Positions 24,840 to 34,591 of a stretch of DNA of 64,000 nucleotides are shown here, in pieces; positions within the stretch are counted from its first letter, which is position 1; the number at the start of each line of letters is the position of its first letter. Under the pieces are notes generated by a model. It saw only the letters and a program-made list of their open reading frames with translations. It was not told the origin of the DNA and searched no databases. Origin of the DNA: Qipengyuania flavescens (GTDB taxonomy: Bacteria; Pseudomonadota; Alphaproteobacteria; Sphingomonadales; Sphingomonadaceae); assembly GCF_029688735.1 (NCBI RefSeq), contig NZ_JARULD010000001.1:248001-312000 (forward strand), given 5' to 3'. Both the position numbers and the translations under genes were made by a program.

Positions 24840-25702
24840 GCCACGCGCTCGAGCAGTGCGTCGATGGCCGTGCGCGCCTCGGCCTCGTCCAGCGTCGGCG
24901 CGTGGCCGATCTGCGGGATAGTGACGGCAGTGGCATCGGGCAGCCGCTGCTGCATTTCGGCGAAGCTTTCCTTCGACAGGAGGGGCGATACTTCGCCGCG
25001 CAGCAGCAGCACAGGACGTCCGCCGAGCGCCTCGAAAGCAGGCCACAGATCGGGCGGAACGGCGGCTTCGTCCGCTGCAAGGATCGGCTCGGCGATCTTC
25101 ATGTCGTAGTCGAAGACGATGCGCCCGCTGCTGGCCAGCGTCATCCCGCGCTTGGCCATGCGGATCCAGTCCTGCATCTCGAAGCGCGGGAAGTTCGCGC
25201 CCTGCACCTCTTCCAGCGCGCGGGCGGCATGCATCCAGGTCGGAAAACTGCGCCCCTGCCCGACATAGCCCTTGATCGCGTCCAGTCCCGCCATTTCGAG
25301 CGCCGGACCGATATCGTTGAGGACGACGCCCGACAGCGCATCGGGCCGGACGGTGGCGAGGACCATCGTGATAAGCCCGCCCATCGACGTGCCGACGGAA
25401 ACGAAACGCTCGATCCCCTCCTGCTCCAGCAGCGCGAGGACATCGCCGACATAGGTCGGCACGGCATAGCTCGCCGTGTCGCTGGCATACTCGCTATCGC
25501 CGCGCCCGCGAATGTCGGGAACGATCACGCGCCAGCCCTGCGCAACGATATGTGCCGCCAAATCCTCGAAATCGCGGGCGTTGCGGGTGAGGCCGTGCAG
25601 GCAGATCACCGGCGGCCGGTCGTTCGCCTCGCCATAGTCGCGGAAATGCAGGGTGAGGCCGTCGGCGCTCTGCCAACTGCGGTCGGTGTAGCTCGTGTCC
25701 AT
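24836..25702 (-). CDS. Alpha/beta hydrolase
   Basis: 288-aa alpha/beta-fold hydrolase. The oxyanion turn is CLHGLTRN (34-41), the nucleophile is Ser106 in VGTSMGGL, and the catalytic His is in QIGHAPTLDEAEA near the C-terminus. The acid is probably in the LLLRGEVSPLL region. PDIRGRGDSEYASD is characteristic of the epoxide hydrolase / lactonase / esterase group. Substrate unknown. First gene of a pair with the glycosyltransferase; divergent from selO across 75 bases. The frame extends far upstream but MDTSYTDRSW is the natural start. Confidence 0.88.
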   Translation of the reverse strand: MDTSYTDRSWQSADGLTLHFRDYGEANDRPPVICLHGLTRNARDFEDLAAHIVAQGWRVIVPDIRGRGDSEYASDTASYAVPTYVGDVLALLEQEGIERFVSVGTSMGGLITMVLATVRPDALSGVVLNDIGPALEMAGLDAIKGYVGQGRSFPTWMHAARALEEVQGANFPRFEMQDWIRMAKRGMTLASSGRIVFDYDMKIAEPILAADEAAVPPDLWPAFEALGGRPVLLLRGEVSPLLSKESFAEMQQRLPDATAVTIPQIGHAPTLDEAEARTAIDALLERVA

Positions 25703-25777
25703 GGTCGAAGGAGTGTGTCCCGTGCCGATTTCGGTGTCGCCCTTGCTGCGGGCGGGCTTCGTCCCCACTATCGCTGC

Positions 25778-27199
25778 ATGCGCGACGAACCGCAACCTGT
25801 CCCGAGCAAAGCCGAGGGAGCCGCGAGCTATCGCCCCGAGACGCCGATCGTCGCCCTCGCCGAATGGATCGGCGACCCGGTCGCACCGGGCGATTTCCCC
25901 GAGACGACTTTGCGCTTCCGCAATGATCGCCATGCAGCCACGGTCGGGCTTGAGGGTCTCTCGGACGAGGACTGGCTCCGCCATTTCGGCCGCTTCGAGG
26001 CTTTGCCCGACAATCTGCCCCAGCCGCTGGCGCTACGCTATCACGGCCACCAGTTCCGCGTGTACAATCCCGAAATCGGCGACGGACGCGGCTTCCTGTT
26101 CGCCCAGCTGCGCGATGACGCAGGCCGCCTGCTCGACCTTGGCACCAAGGGTTCGGGCCAGACGCCGTGGAGCCGCGACGGTGACGGGCGCCTGACTCTG
26201 AAGGGCGCGGTGCGCGAAATCCTCGCGACCGAAATGCTGGAGGCCCTGGGCGTCTACACCTCCAAAACCTTCAGCGTGGTCGAGACGGGCGAATCGCTGT
26301 GGCGCGGCGACGAGCCCTCCCCCACGCGCTCCGCCGTGATGACGCGGCTGAGCCACGGGCACATCCGCATCGGCACCTTCCAGCGCCTGCTCGCTTTGGA
26401 ACAGCCTGAGCATATGGCCCAGCTTGTCGACTATTGCCTCGAACAGTTTCCCGGCCCGCCCCCGCCCGAGGATGCACCCGGACGCGACGAACCTGCGGTG
26501 AAGCTGATGCACCTCGTGGTCGAGCGGCTGGCCGATCTCGCTGCCAGCTACATGGTCGCAGGCTTCGTCCATGGCGTGCTCAATACCGACAACATGAACA
26601 TCTCGGGCGAGAGCTTCGATTACGGCCCCTGGCGGTTTTTGCCAAAGTGGGACCCAGCCTTCACTGCCGCCTATTTCGATCATCAGGGCCTTTATGCCTT
26701 CGGCCGCCAGCCGGAAGTGCTGCACTGGAACTGCGGCCAATTCGCCATTGCCCTGCGCCTGCTGACAGACGCACCGCCGCTGATTGCCGCGATGGATCGC
26801 TACGGACCGCTTTACATGGAAGCGATCGGGCGGCGCTGGTGCTGGCGCCTCGGCGTCGAAAGTCGCGGCGCGGAGGCGGACGCGGCGCTGGTTGCGGCAA
26901 GCGAAGCGCAGCTGCGCGAAAGGGGGACCCAGCCAGACGAATTCTTTTTCCGGCATCGGGGCAAGCGAGAGGCGGAAGGTGCGCTGGCGGACGCGCTGGC
27001 GGATTATCGCCCTCTACCGAGTAATCACCCCTACTGGAGCGACGAGGCGCCGCAATCCATGCTGATCGACGAGGTGGAAAGCATCTGGTCAGCAATTGCC
27101 GAAAACGACGACTGGCAACCGCTGGCCGACAAGGTCGCGGCGCTGCGGCGGATGGGCGAAGCGCACGGTCCTGCACCGGAACAGGCGGGCCACGCGTAA
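25778..27199 (+). CDS. selO: Protein adenylyltransferase SelO
   Basis: 473-aa pseudokinase-fold enzyme that transfers AMP, not phosphate, to Ser/Thr/Tyr of target proteins, linked to redox homeostasis and S-glutathionylation. Recognisable blocks: LALRYHGHQFRVYNPEIGDG, GTKGSGQTPWSRDGDGRLTL, FVHGVLNTDNMNISGESFDY (active-site Asn/Asp metal ligands) and PEVLHWNCGQFAIAL. The C-terminal Cys of some SelO proteins is not seen. Slightly shorter than the E. coli protein. Upstream of astD by 86 bases. Confidence 0.94.
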   Translation: MRDEPQPVPSKAEGAASYRPETPIVALAEWIGDPVAPGDFPETTLRFRNDRHAATVGLEGLSDEDWLRHFGRFEALPDNLPQPLALRYHGHQFRVYNPEIGDGRGFLFAQLRDDAGRLLDLGTKGSGQTPWSRDGDGRLTLKGAVREILATEMLEALGVYTSKTFSVVETGESLWRGDEPSPTRSAVMTRLSHGHIRIGTFQRLLALEQPEHMAQLVDYCLEQFPGPPPPEDAPGRDEPAVKLMHLVVERLADLAASYMVAGFVHGVLNTDNMNISGESFDYGPWRFLPKWDPAFTAAYFDHQGLYAFGRQPEVLHWNCGQFAIALRLLTDAPPLIAAMDRYGPLYMEAIGRRWCWRLGVESRGAEADAALVAASEAQLRERGTQPDEFFFRHRGKREAEGALADALADYRPLPSNHPYWSDEAPQSMLIDEVESIWSAIAENDDWQPLADKVAALRRMGEAHGPAPEQAGHA

Positions 27200-27285
27200 T
27201 GCTGTCGCCAATTGCCGTTTGACGCACTCACGCAGCTATCTCATAGGCGCGCACACGAACGAAAAAGGTCCCGGGAAGGTCTCGA

Positions 27286-28698
27286 TTGTCTGATATGGAA
27301 CTGGTTTCTACCGAACCTGCCACCGGCGCGGAAATCTGGCGCGGCACGGCGGGCGATGTCGAGCAGACGATTGCCCGCGGGCGCGAGGCGATGCGCGACT
27401 GGGCACGCACACCGCTGGGCCAGCGCGTCGAATTGCTCCGCCGCTTCGCCAATGTCGTGCGCAAGCATGCCGAACCCTTCGCCGAACTGATCGCGCGGGA
27501 AACCGGCAAGCCGCTGTGGGAAGCCCGGACGGAAGTGCAGGCCGTTATCGGCAAGGTCGATATCTCCGTCACCGCCTATGCCGAACGCACCGGGCAGAAG
27601 AAGCTCGATAGCGCGCTGCAGGGCACCGCCGCGCTGCGCCATAAACCGCATGGCCTGATGGTCGTGCTCGGACCGTACAACTTCCCCGCGCATCTGCCGA
27701 ATGGCCATATCGTCCCCGCGCTGATCGCGGGCAATGCCGTGATCTTCAAGCCGAGCGAAAAGGTGCCCGCAGTCGGCGAATTCCTGACGCGCTGCTTCCA
27801 TGAGGCCGGCATTGCGGAAGGCGTGGTGCAGTGCATTCACGGCGGCCCGGACGCGGGCAAGGCGCTGGTCGAACATGCCGATGTCGACGGCGTACTCTTC
27901 ACCGGCTCGGCGCGCGCGGGGATTGCGATCAATCGCAAGCTCGCCTCGAACCCCGGGAAGATCGTCGCGCTGGAGATGGGCGGCAACAACCCTATCGTCG
28001 TCACCGACACGCCCAAGCTGGCCGATGCCGCCGCGACGATCGTCCAGTCCGCATTCACGACTGCAGGCCAGCGCTGCACCGCCGCACGCCGCCTTATCGT
28101 CGTCGACTCGATGTTCGATCAGCTCGTCGCGGAAGTGAAGGCGCTGACCGAGCGGCTGATCGTCGACGAACCCTTCGCCGATCCCCAGCCGTTCATGGGC
28201 TGCGTGATCGACAATCAGACCGCAGATCTGCTGTCGGAAAGCTTCGTCGCACTGATGTCGCGCGGCGGAAAGCCGATCGTGCACATGAAGCGCAAGGACG
28301 AGAGCCTGCCCTTCCTGTCGCCATCGATCCTCGATGCTACGGACATCGCCGAGCGGCCGGATATCGAGCTGTTCGGCCCGTTGCTGCAGGTGATCCGCGT
28401 GGCCGATCTCGATGCCGCTATCGCCGAGGCGAACAATACTCGTTACGGCCTGTCCGCCTCGCTTATCGGAGGAAGTCCGAGCGATTTCGAGCAGTTCTGG
28501 AGCGAAATCCGCGCCGGTATCGTCAACTGGAACCGGCCGACCAATGGGGCCTCCTCGGCCGCGCCCTTCGGCGGGATCGGCCTTTCGGGCAACCATCGTC
28601 CGGCGGCGTTCTACGCAGCGGATTACTGCGCCTATCCGGTGGCGAGCACCGAAATGGAACAGCCGCGTGCGACTATCGGCGTCGGCCTAAAATCCTGA
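27286..28698 (+). CDS. astD: Succinylglutamate-semialdehyde dehydrogenase
   Basis: 470-aa NAD-dependent aldehyde dehydrogenase, step four of the arginine succinyltransferase pathway. LGPYNFPAHLPNGHIVPAL is the AstD hallmark, with the catalytic Glu in VALEMGGNNP (about 229) and the catalytic Cys in TAGQRCTAARR (about 264). The TTG start has GGGAAGG 6 nt upstream, better spaced than for the ATG three codons later. No other ast genes are in the window, so the pathway context is missing here. Confidence 0.9.
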   Translation: MSDMELVSTEPATGAEIWRGTAGDVEQTIARGREAMRDWARTPLGQRVELLRRFANVVRKHAEPFAELIARETGKPLWEARTEVQAVIGKVDISVTAYAERTGQKKLDSALQGTAALRHKPHGLMVVLGPYNFPAHLPNGHIVPALIAGNAVIFKPSEKVPAVGEFLTRCFHEAGIAEGVVQCIHGGPDAGKALVEHADVDGVLFTGSARAGIAINRKLASNPGKIVALEMGGNNPIVVTDTPKLADAAATIVQSAFTTAGQRCTAARRLIVVDSMFDQLVAEVKALTERLIVDEPFADPQPFMGCVIDNQTADLLSESFVALMSRGGKPIVHMKRKDESLPFLSPSILDATDIAERPDIELFGPLLQVIRVADLDAAIAEANNTRYGLSASLIGGSPSDFEQFWSEIRAGIVNWNRPTNGASSAAPFGGIGLSGNHRPAAFYAADYCAYPVASTEMEQPRATIGVGLKS

Positions 28699-28722
28699 CG
28701 GCTGCCCGGCGGGGCGGACGCG

Positions 28723-29433
28723 TCAGTTGCTCGTGACGAGATCGATCTGGGTCACGCCCTGATCGAGGCGGCGGCCATAGACGACATATGCCGACTGGCC
28801 CTTCGTGCCGCTGAGAATATTGTCCCCATCCTTCACCGTGTGCTCGACATTGAAGCCGGCATCGCGGGCGCGCGTGCTGTAGAAGGATAGAACGTCGTCG
28901 AGGGCGACCGGCGTGTAGAAGGAGACGATTCTCAACGCACAGTCGCCCTCGTCCGTCCCGGCGGCTTCTTGCGTATTGCCGCGCGGATAGACGGGGAAAG
29001 CAGTCGGGAGCTTGGCGGCCCAGGCCGAGCCGTATTCGGCGCTCGCAGCGCAATTCGGGCCGTCCGGCTTTACCGCAGCGCGCGCTGCGGCCACCATCGC
29101 CGCGGTATCGGGCGCATTGGCCGCCAGCTGCTTGGCAGCAGGAGCGGCCTTCAGATTGGACGATCCGCCGACCATCTGCGCAGCGCGGTTGCGCGCAGCC
29201 TCGACGGCGCGCGGGCTCTTGTCGATTTCGGGAATCGCCTGGCTGCCCGTGCCGGACAAGGCCGCATTGGCCTCGTTCTGACCGGCCAGGTCGGGATCGC
29301 TCATGAGGCCATCGTTGAGCGCCTGTTCGCTCGCCGGATCGACCGCATCGGCATCCTGCGCCTCATCCGCATTACCGCCACAGGCAACCAGCAGGACGAC
29401 AGGGGCGAGCGCAGCTAAGGGACGGAATTTCAT
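28723..29433 (-). CDS. Putative lipoprotein, 236 aa
   Basis: Lipobox LVACGGN after a short basic, hydrophobic leader (MKFRPLAALAPVVL) marks a lipoprotein. The mature N-terminal half is Ala/Asp/Asn-rich and probably disordered. The C-terminal half looks folded, with LPTAFPVYPRGNTQEAAG, DCALRIVSFYTPVALDDVLSFY and a beta-rich end. Two Cys in this part (PNCAAS and GDCALR) may pair. No function is recognised. GGAGG 6 nt upstream picks the second of two adjacent Met codons. Confidence 0.8.
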   Translation of the reverse strand: MKFRPLAALAPVVLLVACGGNADEAQDADAVDPASEQALNDGLMSDPDLAGQNEANAALSGTGSQAIPEIDKSPRAVEAARNRAAQMVGGSSNLKAAPAAKQLAANAPDTAAMVAAARAAVKPDGPNCAASAEYGSAWAAKLPTAFPVYPRGNTQEAAGTDEGDCALRIVSFYTPVALDDVLSFYSTRARDAGFNVEHTVKDGDNILSGTKGQSAYVVYGRRLDQGVTQIDLVTSN

Positions 29434-29554
29434 CATTGGCCTCCGGCAGATAAGTGTCGGCTTCTGCTGTCTGGCGCTGGCGGTTTCCAGCCGCTTGCAG
29501 CGCGCTGCATCATAGCGGGACACCCGGCCTGCGGAAAGTTTTAGGCCAAACGAT

Positions 29555-29596
29555 AAGGGCGCCTCCTCTCTCCCGAAGGAAAGAGGAGACGCCCTT
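29555..29596 (-). terminator. 15-bp stem hairpin after the glycine-zipper gene
   Basis: Arms 29555-29569 and 29582-29596 match over 15 bp with one G-U pair and a 12-nt loop. It lies 75 bases past the stop of the glycine-zipper gene and upstream of the lipoprotein. The downstream U-tract on the minus strand is weak (TTATCGTTT). Confidence 0.7.
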
Positions 29597-29670
29597 GGCG
29601 GCCCGTGATTGTTATCTTGGGTACCGCCCTCCGCCCGTGGGTGGGCACGGACGAAAGCTGGTGTTTCGAA

Positions 29671-30186
29671 TTAGCCGCAGCGTGTGCTGGAGCGATCGAT
29701 GGTCCGGCCGAGCAGCGCTCCGGCAGCACCGCCGAGGATGGCGCCGAGCGTGCGATCGCCGCGACCGGCCACTTCATGACCGATCAGCGCGCCGACTCCG
29801 GCACCGACCAGAAGGCCGGTGGTGCCATTGTCGCGGCGGCAATAATACCGCCCGTCACGACCGCGCCAGATGCGGGTATCGCGGCGGACCGGCTCGCCAT
29901 AATTGCGGTCATAGCCCATGTAGTAGGGACGCGACTGGCGGTAATCGCGATAGTCGCGGCGATCGTTGTAATATCCGCGGTCGCTGTAATAGGCGCGATC
30001 GCGATAGCGCTTCCAATGCTTGCGCTTCTTCCCGTGCTCGTAAACCGTGGAAGCAGGCCCATCATAGTAGACGGAAGCGTGCGCCGCCGGAGCAGCATGG
30101 GCGGCCGGTGCGGCGGATGCCGGCACGGCCAGAGTGAGGCCCGCTGCGGCCATGGTCAGTGCTGGAAGCTTGAACATATTTGCCAT
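29671..30186 (-). CDS. Glycine-zipper 2TM envelope protein
   Basis: 171 aa. Signal peptide (ALTMAAAGLTLAVPASAA), then an Ala/His/Pro stretch, a Tyr/Arg/Asp-rich central part (about 60-105), and the C-terminal glycine zipper GLLVGAGVGALIGHEVAGRG ... GAILGGAAGALLGRTID of the Rickettsia 17-kDa antigen type. It may insert in or lie along the outer membrane. AAAGGGA 8 nt upstream supports the start. Terminates in a conserved-looking Cys-Gly end (SSTRCG). Confidence 0.85.
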   Translation of the reverse strand: MANMFKLPALTMAAAGLTLAVPASAAPAAHAAPAAHASVYYDGPASTVYEHGKKRKHWKRYRDRAYYSDRGYYNDRRDYRDYRQSRPYYMGYDRNYGEPVRRDTRIWRGRDGRYYCRRDNGTTGLLVGAGVGALIGHEVAGRGDRTLGAILGGAAGALLGRTIDRSSTRCG

Positions 30187-30361
30187 CGTATTCGTCCCTT
30201 TTGCAATCTTGTATTGGCCCTGTGACGTTCAGCTTTAGGCCCGCCAACCTGAACCGAATGCAACCGAGCCGTCAGATTCAAAATTTGCGACGAACCGACC
30301 GTTCCGTATCGGCGAGATGAAGCTTGCCGCGCCGATTACGCGCGCCTAGCGCCGCTGCAGG

Positions 30362-31264
30362 ATGACCCAGGCCGCTTCACAAACAGACAAGACCGGCCTC
30401 GGCGCAGCCGTCGGCGCCTATGTCATCTGGGGCTTCCTGCCGCTCTATCTGATTCTCGTCAGCAGCGTGCCGCCGTTCGAATTCGTCGGCTGGCGCATCA
30501 TCTGGACGCTGCCGCTCTGCCTGCTGATCGTCGCCTATCGCAAGCAGGGCGGCGAGGTTCGCCGGGCCTTGGCGGATCGCAAGACCCTCGCCCTGCTCCT
30601 GCTCAGCGCGACGCTGATCGCGGTCAACTGGGTGGTATATGTCTGGGCGATCCAGAACGGGCAGGTCTACGCCGCCAGCCTCGGCTATTACATCAACCCG
30701 CTGGTAAACGTGCTGCTGGGTACGCTGCTGCTGGGCGAGCGCCTGTCGCGGCTGCAATGGGTTGCAGTGGCAATCGCCGGGATCGGCGTTTCGCTGCTGC
30801 TGGCAGGAGCGCTGACGACCCTCTGGATCAGCCTGACGCTAGCCATGAGCTTCGGTACCTACGGCCTCATTCGCAAGCAAGTGCCGGTCGGCTCGCTGCC
30901 CGGTCTCACCATCGAATCAGCGATTCTGCTCGTCCCGGCCCTCGGCGTCGCCTGGTATTATGCGCAGAGCCCGGCGGCTTCGTCATTCGTGCAGGACATC
31001 GGCCTCAGCCTCGCGATCATGCTGGGCGGCGCTCTGACGGCATTCCCGCTGCTGCTTTTCGCCATCGCCGCGCGCAAGCTGCCCTACTCGACGCTCGGCT
31101 TCATCCAGTTCCTGGCACCGAGCATCGTCTTCATTCTCGGCCTTACGGTATTCGGCGAAGAGCTGAACTACGCCCAGGCGGCTTGCTTCGCCTGCATCTG
31201 GGCAGCGGCGGCGATCTTCGTCTGGGACTTGTGGTCGCGCTCTAGGAAGCCAGCCGCCAGCTGA
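30362..31264 (+). CDS. rarD: EamA-family transporter RarD
   Basis: 300-aa inner-membrane drug/metabolite exporter with ten predicted membrane helices in two EamA halves. [20 protein letters not shown] and [20 protein letters not shown] are RarD signatures (RarD is linked to chloramphenicol sensitivity in other bacteria). Substrate unknown. Its 3' end overlaps the convergent pyrC by 23 bases, so there is no room for a separate terminator. Confidence 0.92.
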   Translation: MTQAASQTDKTGLGAAVGAYVIWGFLPLYLILVSSVPPFEFVGWRIIWTLPLCLLIVAYRKQGGEVRRALADRKTLALLLLSATLIAVNWVVYVWAIQNGQVYAASLGYYINPLVNVLLGTLLLGERLSRLQWVAVAIAGIGVSLLLAGALTTLWISLTLAMSFGTYGLIRKQVPVGSLPGLTIESAILLVPALGVAWYYAQSPAASSFVQDIGLSLAIMLGGALTAFPLLLFAIAARKLPYSTLGFIQFLAPSIVFILGLTVFGEELNYAQAACFACIWAAAAIFVWDLWSRSRKPAAS

Positions 31265-32279
31265 GCGTTTCGCCGGCGTGGAACGGCACGATTTCTGCCG
31301 CACCGCCAGCGACCGATGCCGGAACTTCCTGTGCGACCTTCTCGAGCGTCACGGTGCCTTCGTTGAGCGGCAGGCTGTAGAAGCGCGGCCCGTTCTCCGA
31401 CGCGAAAGCCTCGAAGCGGTCGAGCGCACCCTCCTCGTCGAACACCGAAACATAGCTTTCTAGCGCATAAGGTGCGTTGAATATGCCTGCACAGCCGCAG
31501 TCGCTTTCCTTGTCATGGCGATGGTGCGGCGCGCTGTCGGTGCCGAGGAAGTACTTTGCGGAGCCACCGGTCGCGGCCTCGCGCAAAGCCAAGCGATGCT
31601 CCTCGCGCTTGGCGACGGGCAGGCAATACATATGCGGCCTGATCCCGCCGACGAGGATGTCGTTGCGATTGATATGCAGATGCTGCGGCGTGATCGTCGC
31701 CGCGATATTCGCGCCCGAAGCATCGACGAATTCGACCGCCTGCCGCGTCGTGATGTGTTCGAAGATCACCTTGAGTTCGGGTAGGCGCGCGACCAGCGGC
31801 TGCAACACGCGCTCGATGAACACCGCCTCGCGGTCGAAGATATCGATCGCCGCATGGGTGACCTCGCCGTGGACGCAGAGCGGCATGCCGATCTCGGCCA
31901 TCCGCTCCAGCACGCCGCTGATGTTGGCGACATCGGTAACGCCATGCGCGGAGTTCGTCGTAGCGCCGGCGGGGTAAAGCTTGGCAGCCGTTAGCACACC
32001 GTCGGCGAAGCCAGCCGCAAAATCGTCCGCATTGCTCTCGTCGGTCAAATAGGCCGTCATCAACGGCGTGAACTCTACGCCCTCCGGCACTGCGTCCACG
32101 ATCCGCTCGCGATAGGCCGCGGCGAGAGCGCTGGTGGTGACCGGCGGCGAGAGGTTCGGCATCACGATCGCGCGGGCGAACTGCCGCGCGGTGTGCGGCA
32201 CCACGGCGCGCATTGTATCGCCGTCGCGGAAATGCAGGTGCCAGTCGTCAGGCCGGCGGATAGTAAGCGTCTTTGTCAT
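31242..32279 (-). CDS. pyrC: Dihydroorotase, type II
   Basis: 345-aa zinc amidohydrolase that closes carbamoyl-aspartate to dihydroorotate in pyrimidine synthesis. Metal ligands His14 and His16 sit in [12 protein letters not shown], the carboxylated Lys100 in [14 protein letters not shown], and further His ligands in LCVHGEVT and FEHITTRQA. The catalytic Asp is in [14 protein letters not shown]. This is the homodimeric E. coli-like class. AAGG 8 nt before the ATG supports this start. It follows the patatin-like gene by 10 bases, so the two are an operon. Confidence 0.95.
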   Translation of the reverse strand: MTKTLTIRRPDDWHLHFRDGDTMRAVVPHTARQFARAIVMPNLSPPVTTSALAAAYRERIVDAVPEGVEFTPLMTAYLTDESNADDFAAGFADGVLTAAKLYPAGATTNSAHGVTDVANISGVLERMAEIGMPLCVHGEVTHAAIDIFDREAVFIERVLQPLVARLPELKVIFEHITTRQAVEFVDASGANIAATITPQHLHINRNDILVGGIRPHMYCLPVAKREEHRLALREAATGGSAKYFLGTDSAPHHRHDKESDCGCAGIFNAPYALESYVSVFDEEGALDRFEAFASENGPRFYSLPLNEGTVTLEKVAQEVPASVAGGAAEIVPFHAGETLSWRLAS

Positions 32280-32289
32280 TGTGCGCGCC

Positions 32290-33114
32290 TTAGCCACACT
32301 GCCTGCGGTCTACCAGCCATTGCCGCGCGTCCGCTTCGCCCTGCTCCCAGGTGCGGGTTACTTTGCTCGCGTCGGAAAAATCGATCTTGTCCGCCGCGAC
32401 CTCGCGGGTCGGCTGGATGTACGTGCACCGATCGGTCTGCGGAAGATTTTCGTAAATGCTGGTCATCAGCACGAGCGTTTTCCCGTGGTCGGTTTGCGGC
32501 AAAGGCGCCTTGTCTAGCATCCCGCCGTCGAGCACCCGGTCCCCCTCCCATTCCGGCACATCGAAGACGGGCGGGATGGTCGCAGCGGCGCAGATCAGAT
32601 CGACGAGTTTGCCGTCGCGCGCGGCCTGGCGCGCATCGACACACAGTTCGCCCAATCCCGCCCGACGCGGCAAGATCAGGTGCGGGGTCGATCGCACGGC
32701 CTGATCGAGTTTATACAGAATTCCGTAGAAAACCGCGCTCAACCGGGCCGACACATGTTTGGGCGGGCAAGACAGCGACACTTCGTATTCTGGCCCTTCG
32801 GCGATTGCCTCGATCGCGGCGTCGTCCAGGGTCGTTTCGACCACGGCGCGGTAGATTTCCTGATGCGGGGTGAAATTGCTGCGCCTGCGGTCGTAATTCG
32901 CATCGTTGATACGGAACGCCTCGGTCATCAGCATCTTGAGATCCCGCTCGCGCCCACCGATCCACGCAGCGGCGCTCAGCGCGCCGCCCGACGCGCCACT
33001 CACCCGTTGCGGGGCGAGCTTCGCCTTGTCGCCCAATCCGGACAGGAAACCGCCATGCCAGAAGCAGCGGATACCACCACCGGAAAACACCAATTGCTCG
33101 ATATCGCTGAACAT
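32290..33114 (-). CDS. Patatin-like phospholipase
   Basis: 274-aa lipid acyl hydrolase of the patatin family, probably cytosolic or membrane-peripheral. The oxyanion hole is [14 protein letters not shown], the Ser nucleophile is residue 42 in GASGG, and the Asp of the Ser-Asp dyad is in [14 protein letters not shown]. No signal peptide or transmembrane segment; bacterial members cut phospholipids or act as toxins. Not seen with a T5 passenger or secretion partner. The start MFSDIEQL is preferred to a codon 51 bases upstream. It is the first gene of a pair with pyrC. Confidence 0.88.
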   Translation of the reverse strand: MFSDIEQLVFSGGGIRCFWHGGFLSGLGDKAKLAPQRVSGASGGALSAAAWIGGRERDLKMLMTEAFRINDANYDRRRSNFTPHQEIYRAVVETTLDDAAIEAIAEGPEYEVSLSCPPKHVSARLSAVFYGILYKLDQAVRSTPHLILPRRAGLGELCVDARQAARDGKLVDLICAAATIPPVFDVPEWEGDRVLDGGMLDKAPLPQTDHGKTLVLMTSIYENLPQTDRCTYIQPTREVAADKIDFSDASKVTRTWEQGEADARQWLVDRRQCG

Positions 33115-33152
33115 CGCTTTGCCTATGGGCGGTCGCAACCTATCTGTCACCC

Positions 33153-33893
33153 ATGACTGCGACACGATTGTTCGAGCGGGCGGTGATCCGCCTTTCGCCC
33201 CGCAATGCCGAAGAGGATGTGGTCGGCTTCCTTCAAGGCCTGGTCACCAACGATGTGGCAGGCCGGCTGCCGGTTTATGCGGGCTTGCTGACGCCGCAGG
33301 GCAAGACGATGTTCGATTTCCTCGTCTGGCCGGGCTCGAAAGGCGAACTGCTGATCGATTGCGAGGCCGATGCGGCGGAGGAGCTTGCGAAACGCCTGTC
33401 GCTCTACCGCCTGCGCCGTGCGATCGACATCGAGGTCGATCCTGCGGTCGGTGTGCATTGGCAGCGCGAGATGGGCGACGGCGGAGCGGCCGATCCCCGG
33501 CTTGGTGCGCTCGGCCAGCGCTGGCTTTCGCCTGTCGACGATGACGACGAAGCAGCCGACGACGCATGGCGCGCGCACCGGCTGTCGCTTGGTGTTCCCG
33601 AAGGACGCGCGGAACTGGGCGACATCCTCTGGCTCGAAACCAATGCAGTCGAATTGCATGGCGTGAGCTTCAACAAGGGCTGCTATGTCGGGCAGGAGAA
33701 TACCGCCCGGATGAATTGGCGCAGCAAGGTCAACCGTCGGCTGCTTGTAGTGCCGCTCGAGTCATCGGAGGAAAAGCGGCGCAAGGTTGCGCACGAAGAC
33801 CTCGAACTCGCGGTCGATCACCTGCGGCTGGGCGCGATCGACACAGATCGCACCCCGGACTGGATGAAGCCCGGGCTTACTGCGGCAGATTGA
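33153..33893 (+). CDS. ygfZ: Folate-binding Fe-S assembly factor YgfZ
   Basis: 246 aa, relative of the T-protein of glycine cleavage. The YgfZ signature KGCYVGQE occurs at about 175-182 (the Cys is needed for activity), and LQGLVTNDVAG in the N-terminal domain contacts folate. YgfZ/IBA57 supports the maturation of 4Fe-4S proteins in the cytosol. Divergent from the patatin-like gene by 38 bases; its 3' end overlaps the tetR gene by 17 bases. Confidence 0.92.
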   Translation: MTATRLFERAVIRLSPRNAEEDVVGFLQGLVTNDVAGRLPVYAGLLTPQGKTMFDFLVWPGSKGELLIDCEADAAEELAKRLSLYRLRRAIDIEVDPAVGVHWQREMGDGGAADPRLGALGQRWLSPVDDDDEAADDAWRAHRLSLGVPEGRAELGDILWLETNAVELHGVSFNKGCYVGQENTARMNWRSKVNRRLLVVPLESSEEKRRKVAHEDLELAVDHLRLGAIDTDRTPDWMKPGLTAAD

Positions 33894-34476
33894 GCGCCGC
33901 GATCGAATTGACCAGCATCCGCTCCGCCCGGTCGCGAGCGGCGGTCTCGGGCAAGCCCAGCGAGCGCGAAAGCGCGCTGCCGATCAGCGCGTCGCCCATC
34001 GCCATCAGGACCAGCGCCAGAGTTTCCTCGTGAACCTGCATAGGGTCGCCGCCATGCTCGGCCTCCTCCGGTGCGATCTCGTCGACGAGATTGTGGATCG
34101 TCTCCACGATCGGTGTGAGGGCGTCCTCGTTGCCGGTGAGGATCATCCAGCTGGCCAGCGCTCCTGCCCCTTCCTTGTCGAAGGCATCGAAGGCGAGATC
34201 GACCACTTCGCGAGGAGAGCCAAGACCGGCGCGGCTGGCGCGTACGGCGTCTATGATCGTGTCGCACACTGTCCCGGCAAGATGCCCGGCAAGCGCCTTT
34301 TGCAGTCCTGCCGCCGAGCCGAAGTGATGAAGCAGGTTCGCATGCGTCCGCCCGATCCGGGCGGCGACAGCCTTGAGCGTCACCGCCTGGGGCCCTGCTT
34401 CGATCAATAACGCCCGCGCCGCTTCGAGTGCAGCGAGGCGGGATTCTTCGGGGGAAAGTCTCTTGCGCGTGGCCAT
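33877..34476 (-). CDS. TetR-family regulator
   Basis: 199 aa. The N-terminal helix-turn-helix is RLAALEAARALLIEAGPQAVTLKAVAARIGRTHANLLHHFGS. The C-terminal ligand domain is all-helical with EVVDLAFDAFDKEGAGALASWMILTGN. Divergent from the PF10118 gene, with two palindromes in the shared upstream region. This points to local repression and a small-molecule inducer linked to the hydrolase (inference). Confidence 0.9.
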   Translation of the reverse strand: MATRKRLSPEESRLAALEAARALLIEAGPQAVTLKAVAARIGRTHANLLHHFGSAAGLQKALAGHLAGTVCDTIIDAVRASRAGLGSPREVVDLAFDAFDKEGAGALASWMILTGNEDALTPIVETIHNLVDEIAPEEAEHGGDPMQVHEETLALVLMAMGDALIGSALSRSLGLPETAARDRAERMLVNSIAALNLPQ

Positions 34477-34531
34477 GCGATGAAGCGTTAACCCAAAGCG
34501 GCGAGCGCGCAAAGCCGTTTACCGATCGTTA

Positions 34532-34569
34532 TTGACATCAATGTAAGCAAGCGCTACTTACATCAATGT
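34532..34569 (+). promoter_or_regulatory. Promoter with two ACATCAATGT operator palindromes
   Basis: TTGACA (34532-34537), 17 bp, then TACTTA (34555-34560) form a plausible sigma-70 promoter for the PF10118 gene. ACATCAATGT, a near-palindrome with ACAT/ATGT arms, occurs twice (34535-34544 and 34560-34569), 25 bp apart, one over the -35 and one after the -10. The two copies also sit in a larger inverted repeat around AAGCGCTA. This fits binding of the divergent TetR protein. Confidence 0.75.
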
Positions 34570-34591
34570 CAGTTAAACTCGGAGCTTTCCC

